From positions 1 to 6,656 of the forward strand of contig JAHHSR010000066.1 in NCBI GenBank assembly GCA_020025075.1: a stretch of 6,656 nucleotides of DNA. Direction: 5' to 3'. Origin of the DNA: Pectinatus sp. (GTDB taxonomy: Bacteria; Bacillota; Negativicutes; Selenomonadales; Selenomonadaceae). The notes beneath the pieces were generated by a model that saw only the letters and a program-made list of their open reading frames with translations, was not told the DNA's origin and did not search any database. This document shows, one piece after another, positions 4,763 through 6,656 of this stretch. Position numbers and translations under genes: made by a program. Each line of letters starts with the position of its first letter. Within the stretch, counting starts at the first letter, position 1.

Positions 4763-5532
4763 GCCTTGCTCCCTTCATATTTTTGCTGCAATTCCTGTGC
4801 CAAGCTTTTATAAGCAAGGGCGCCTTTTGAGCTCGGCTCGTATTCATCTATCGTCTGACCATAAGAAGGCGCTTCCCCCAGCTTGACATTGCGCGGCACA
4901 ATAGACGAAAGCAATTTATCGGGAAATACCTTTTTTACTTCTTCGACGGCTTGCTGTGATAAATTTGTTCGCTTGTCATACATGGTCATCAAAAGGCCGT
5001 CGAGAACAAGTTTTTCATTGAGATTGCTGCGCACGAGTTCTATCGTATTAATCATCTGCGTCATGCCCTCAAGCGCAAAAAATTCGCATTGCAGCGGAAT
5101 GAGCACGGATTGAGCCGCCGTAAGGGCGTTAATAGTCAAAAGCCCCAAAGAAGGCGGGCAATCAATGATGATGTAGTCGTAATTTTTCTCTATGACTTGC
5201 AGGGCCCTATGCAGGCGCGCTTCGCGTGAAAAGAGTGTAACTAGCTCAATTTCCGCCCCCGCTAAATCAATTTTGGCCGGTAAAAGGTCAAAGCCATGCT
5301 CAGTCGTCACGATGGCTGCCGTGACTTTTTGTTCTTTAAACAAGACATCATAAAGCGATAATGTCAGCTGTTCTTTATCGACGCCGCAGCCACTTGTCGC
5401 ATTACCTTGCGGGTCTGCATCAACGAGCAATACTTTCTTGCCTGCATTTTGCAGTGCTGCGCTAAGGTTAATAGCCGTTGTCGTCTTGCCTACGCCGCCT
5501 TTTTGATTAGCTAGCGCAATTATTCTTATCAT
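4759..5532 (-). CDS. parA: ParA/Soj chromosome-partitioning ATPase
   Basis: ParA is a MinD/ParA-family ATPase that dimerises with ATP, binds the nucleoid non-specifically, and is released by ParB to move or separate replication origins. In Bacillus, Soj also acts on DnaA. Visible motifs are the deviant Walker A KGGVGKTT (11-18) with the signature lysine, the VDADPQGN switch (37-44), Walker B IIIDCPPSLG (121-130) and PLQCEFFALEG downstream. The length of 257 residues is standard. AGGAG (5540-5544) is 7 bases before ATG. Its stop overlaps the parB start, so the two form one operon. The parS palindrome lies 25-40 bases upstream of the start codon, in the promoter region, so ParB spreading could repress the operon. 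The upstream neighbour is a pfkA-type gene rather than the common rsmG/gidB. Confidence 0.97.
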   Translation of the reverse strand: MIRIIALANQKGGVGKTTTAINLSAALQNAGKKVLLVDADPQGNATSGCGVDKEQLTLSLYDVLFKEQKVTAAIVTTEHGFDLLPAKIDLAGAEIELVTLFSREARLHRALQVIEKNYDYIIIDCPPSLGLLTINALTAAQSVLIPLQCEFFALEGMTQMINTIELVRSNLNEKLVLDGLLMTMYDKRTNLSQQAVEEVKKVFPDKLLSSIVPRNVKLGEAPSYGQTIDEYEPSSKGALAYKSLAQELQQKYEGSKA

Positions 5533-5550
5533 GCATTTTCTCCTATCAGA

Positions 5551-5578
5551 TAAAAATGTTTCACGTGAAACATTTTTA
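5551..5578. promoter_or_regulatory. parS centromere site upstream of parA
   Basis: TGTTTCACGTGAAACA (5557-5572) is a perfect 16-bp palindrome and matches the bacterial parS consensus. Symmetry extends through flanking A and T runs to 28 bp (5551-5578). ParB loads here. It sits between the pfkA terminator and parA, close to where the parAB promoter must be. Confidence 0.97.
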
Positions 5579-5588
5579 ATATAAAGTC

Positions 5589-5621
5589 AAAAATGCGCCA
5601 GCTACTAGCTGGCGCATTTTT
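5589..5621. terminator. Bidirectional terminator after the pfkA-type gene
   Basis: ATGCGCCAGCTA/TAGCTGGCGCAT (5593-5604 with 5606-5617) forms a long GC-rich stem with T-runs on both strands. It starts four bases past the PfkA stop and insulates parAB from that gene. Confidence 0.92.
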
Positions 5622-6584
5622 TTAAGCTATCACTTCTGCTATGTGCAAGAGGTCCTTATCCAGCTCTTTTCTATTTTTGACTACATCATTGAGGTCAATC
5701 GTCACGATTTCTCCTTTCTTATAGCCAAAGACAATATTATAAAGGCCAGATAAAAGTGCTAGCGCCGCTCTTTCGCCTAACTGACTGGCCTTGACGCGGT
5801 CTTCAACTGTCGGCGAGCCGCCGCGCAAGATAAGGTCCAGGACAGAAATGCGCGTATCAAGCTTCGTCTTTTCTGCAATTTGCTTGCCTATTTGCATTAC
5901 ATCGCCATAGCCATCAGCGACGACGACAATGCTATACGTCTTACCATTTTGATGGCGTTCTTTAAGGCGCGTAGAGATGTCATCGACATCACAGGTCATT
6001 TCTGGCACGAGAATAAATTCTGCCCCGCTGGCAATACCTGAAATCAAGGAGAGCCAGCCGTATTTTTCCCCGGCCACGCCGACTACGATGACGCGGCGGT
6101 GCGAAGATGCCGTATCGCGCAATTTGTTGAGCGCCTGCACGATGGTGTTGGCTGCCGTATCGCAGCCAATCGTATAATCAGTACCCCAGATATCATTTTC
6201 AATTGTTGCTGGTATGCCGACAATGGGAAAATTAAATTCATCGCCAAATACTTTGGCACCATTCATCGTTCCATCGCCGCCAATGACGACCATGCCCTCA
6301 ATGCCATATTTTTGGAGATTTTCGTAGGCCTTTTGCCGCCCCTGCGGCGTTTCAAAGGCAGGGCAATAGCTCGTTCCCAAAAAAGTGCCGCCCCGCTGAA
6401 TGATATCGCTCACAGAAAGGGTATTAAGCGGTTTTATATGGTCATCAATCAGGCCAGAAAAACCATCTTCTACCCCCCAGACCTTGCTTTTTTCAAACAA
6501 AGCCGTACGTGTCACAGCGCGTAAAGCAGCATTCATGCCAGGACCATCAGTGCCGCTAGTCAGTACTGCAATATTCTTTAGCAT
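5622..6584 (-). CDS. PfkA-family phosphofructokinase, atypical active site
   Basis: PfkA enzymes phosphorylate fructose 6-phosphate to the 1,6-bisphosphate in glycolysis. The 320-residue length, the fold and GGDGT (Gly104, ATP type rather than PPi type) all fit. In E. coli numbering, however, several key residues differ: Gly11 to Thr (SGTDGPG), Arg72 to Tyr (GTFLGTSYCPAF), the catalytic base Asp127 to Glu (PATIENDIWGTDYTIG), Met169 to Ala and Arg171 to Glu (VAGEKYG), Glu222 to Asp (VADG) and His249 to Leu. Asp129, Thr125, Arg162, Arg243 and Arg252 are kept. The effector-site Arg54 is Thr. This may be a paralogue with a changed substrate, a slow enzyme or a regulatory subunit. ATG at 6584 is preferred over the in-frame GTG at 6593, because GAGGTG (6591-6596) then serves as its ribosome site 6 bases upstream. 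A weak -10, TATGAT, lies at 6606-6611. The family call is firm; the reaction is uncertain. Confidence 0.85.
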   Translation of the reverse strand: MLKNIAVLTSGTDGPGMNAALRAVTRTALFEKSKVWGVEDGFSGLIDDHIKPLNTLSVSDIIQRGGTFLGTSYCPAFETPQGRQKAYENLQKYGIEGMVVIGGDGTMNGAKVFGDEFNFPIVGIPATIENDIWGTDYTIGCDTAANTIVQALNKLRDTASSHRRVIVVGVAGEKYGWLSLISGIASGAEFILVPEMTCDVDDISTRLKERHQNGKTYSIVVVADGYGDVMQIGKQIAEKTKLDTRISVLDLILRGGSPTVEDRVKASQLGERAALALLSGLYNIVFGYKKGEIVTIDLNDVVKNRKELDKDLLHIAEVIA

Positions 6585-6624
6585 CAACTTCACCTCATTA
6601 CTTTTATCATAATCCGCCAGAAGA

Positions 6625-6645
6625 CTCCTTCCTCTTAGGTGGGAG
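6625..6645 (+). other. Hairpin at the right edge, possibly an IS200/IS605-type end
   Basis: CTCCT..CCT-CTT-AGG..GGGAG forms a stem of eight pairs with one mismatch. Hairpins of the form CTCC...TTAGG...GGGAGATG are common near the right ends of tnpB-carrying elements, and GGGAGATG also ends the right-hand hairpin of the cfa intron. No transposase is visible and the window stops at 6656, so it could equally be a regulatory or terminator stem upstream of pfkA. Confidence 0.25.
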
Positions 6646-6656
6646 ATGAATGGTGG

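Overview
The window suggests a low-to-medium G+C Bacillota. A soj-spo0J (parA-parB) pair with a TGTTTCACGTGAAACA parS site is followed by a DUF4446 gene, and -10 boxes have the extended TGnTATAAT form. The protein flavour is compatible with Negativicutes (a Megamonas- or Selenomonas-like gut bacterium), but I hold that placement only loosely. No RNA-polymerase, rRNA, tRNA or CRISPR features are present.

Layout. On the minus strand, 43-1605 is a cyclopropane-fatty-acid synthase gene (cfa) split in two by a 441-nt group I intron at 928-1368. The intron sits directly 3' of TTGAT. It has terminal hairpins and carries no protein gene. It therefore looks like a stripped-down, non-autonomous IStron, the known hybrid of group I intron and IS200/IS605-family transposon. 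Joining 1369 to 927 restores the frame (...GSFD|EIIKTMF...) and puts all recalled catalytic residues at a constant offset from E. coli CFA synthase. The cfa C-terminus ends early at a second TTGAT, next to a hairpin-rich sequence that may be the end of another IS200/IS605-type element lying outside the window.

The stretch 1606-2125 is an AT-rich divergent regulatory region. It holds cfa promoters to the left and, to the right, a promoter, a possible operator and a structured leader for an AEC-family (malate/auxin-efflux type) permease at 2126-3094. Two strong terminators at 3148-3238 separate the permease from the convergent minus-strand block.

That block, read right to left, is an atypical PfkA-family gene (5622-6584), a bidirectional terminator, parS (5557-5572), parA/soj (4759-5532), parB (3872-4762, overlapping parA) and a DUF4446 membrane protein (3295-3801) with its own promoter. 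ParA, ParB and parS form the chromosome-origin segregation module, and DUF4446 is its frequent neighbour of unknown function. The PfkA-family protein keeps the ATP-type fold motifs but changes several substrate-site residues.

Most notable item: a self-splicing, transposon-derived intron in a chromosomal metabolic gene. Without splicing, translation stops at the TAA that begins the intron, so lipid cyclopropanation in this strain would depend on RNA splicing.
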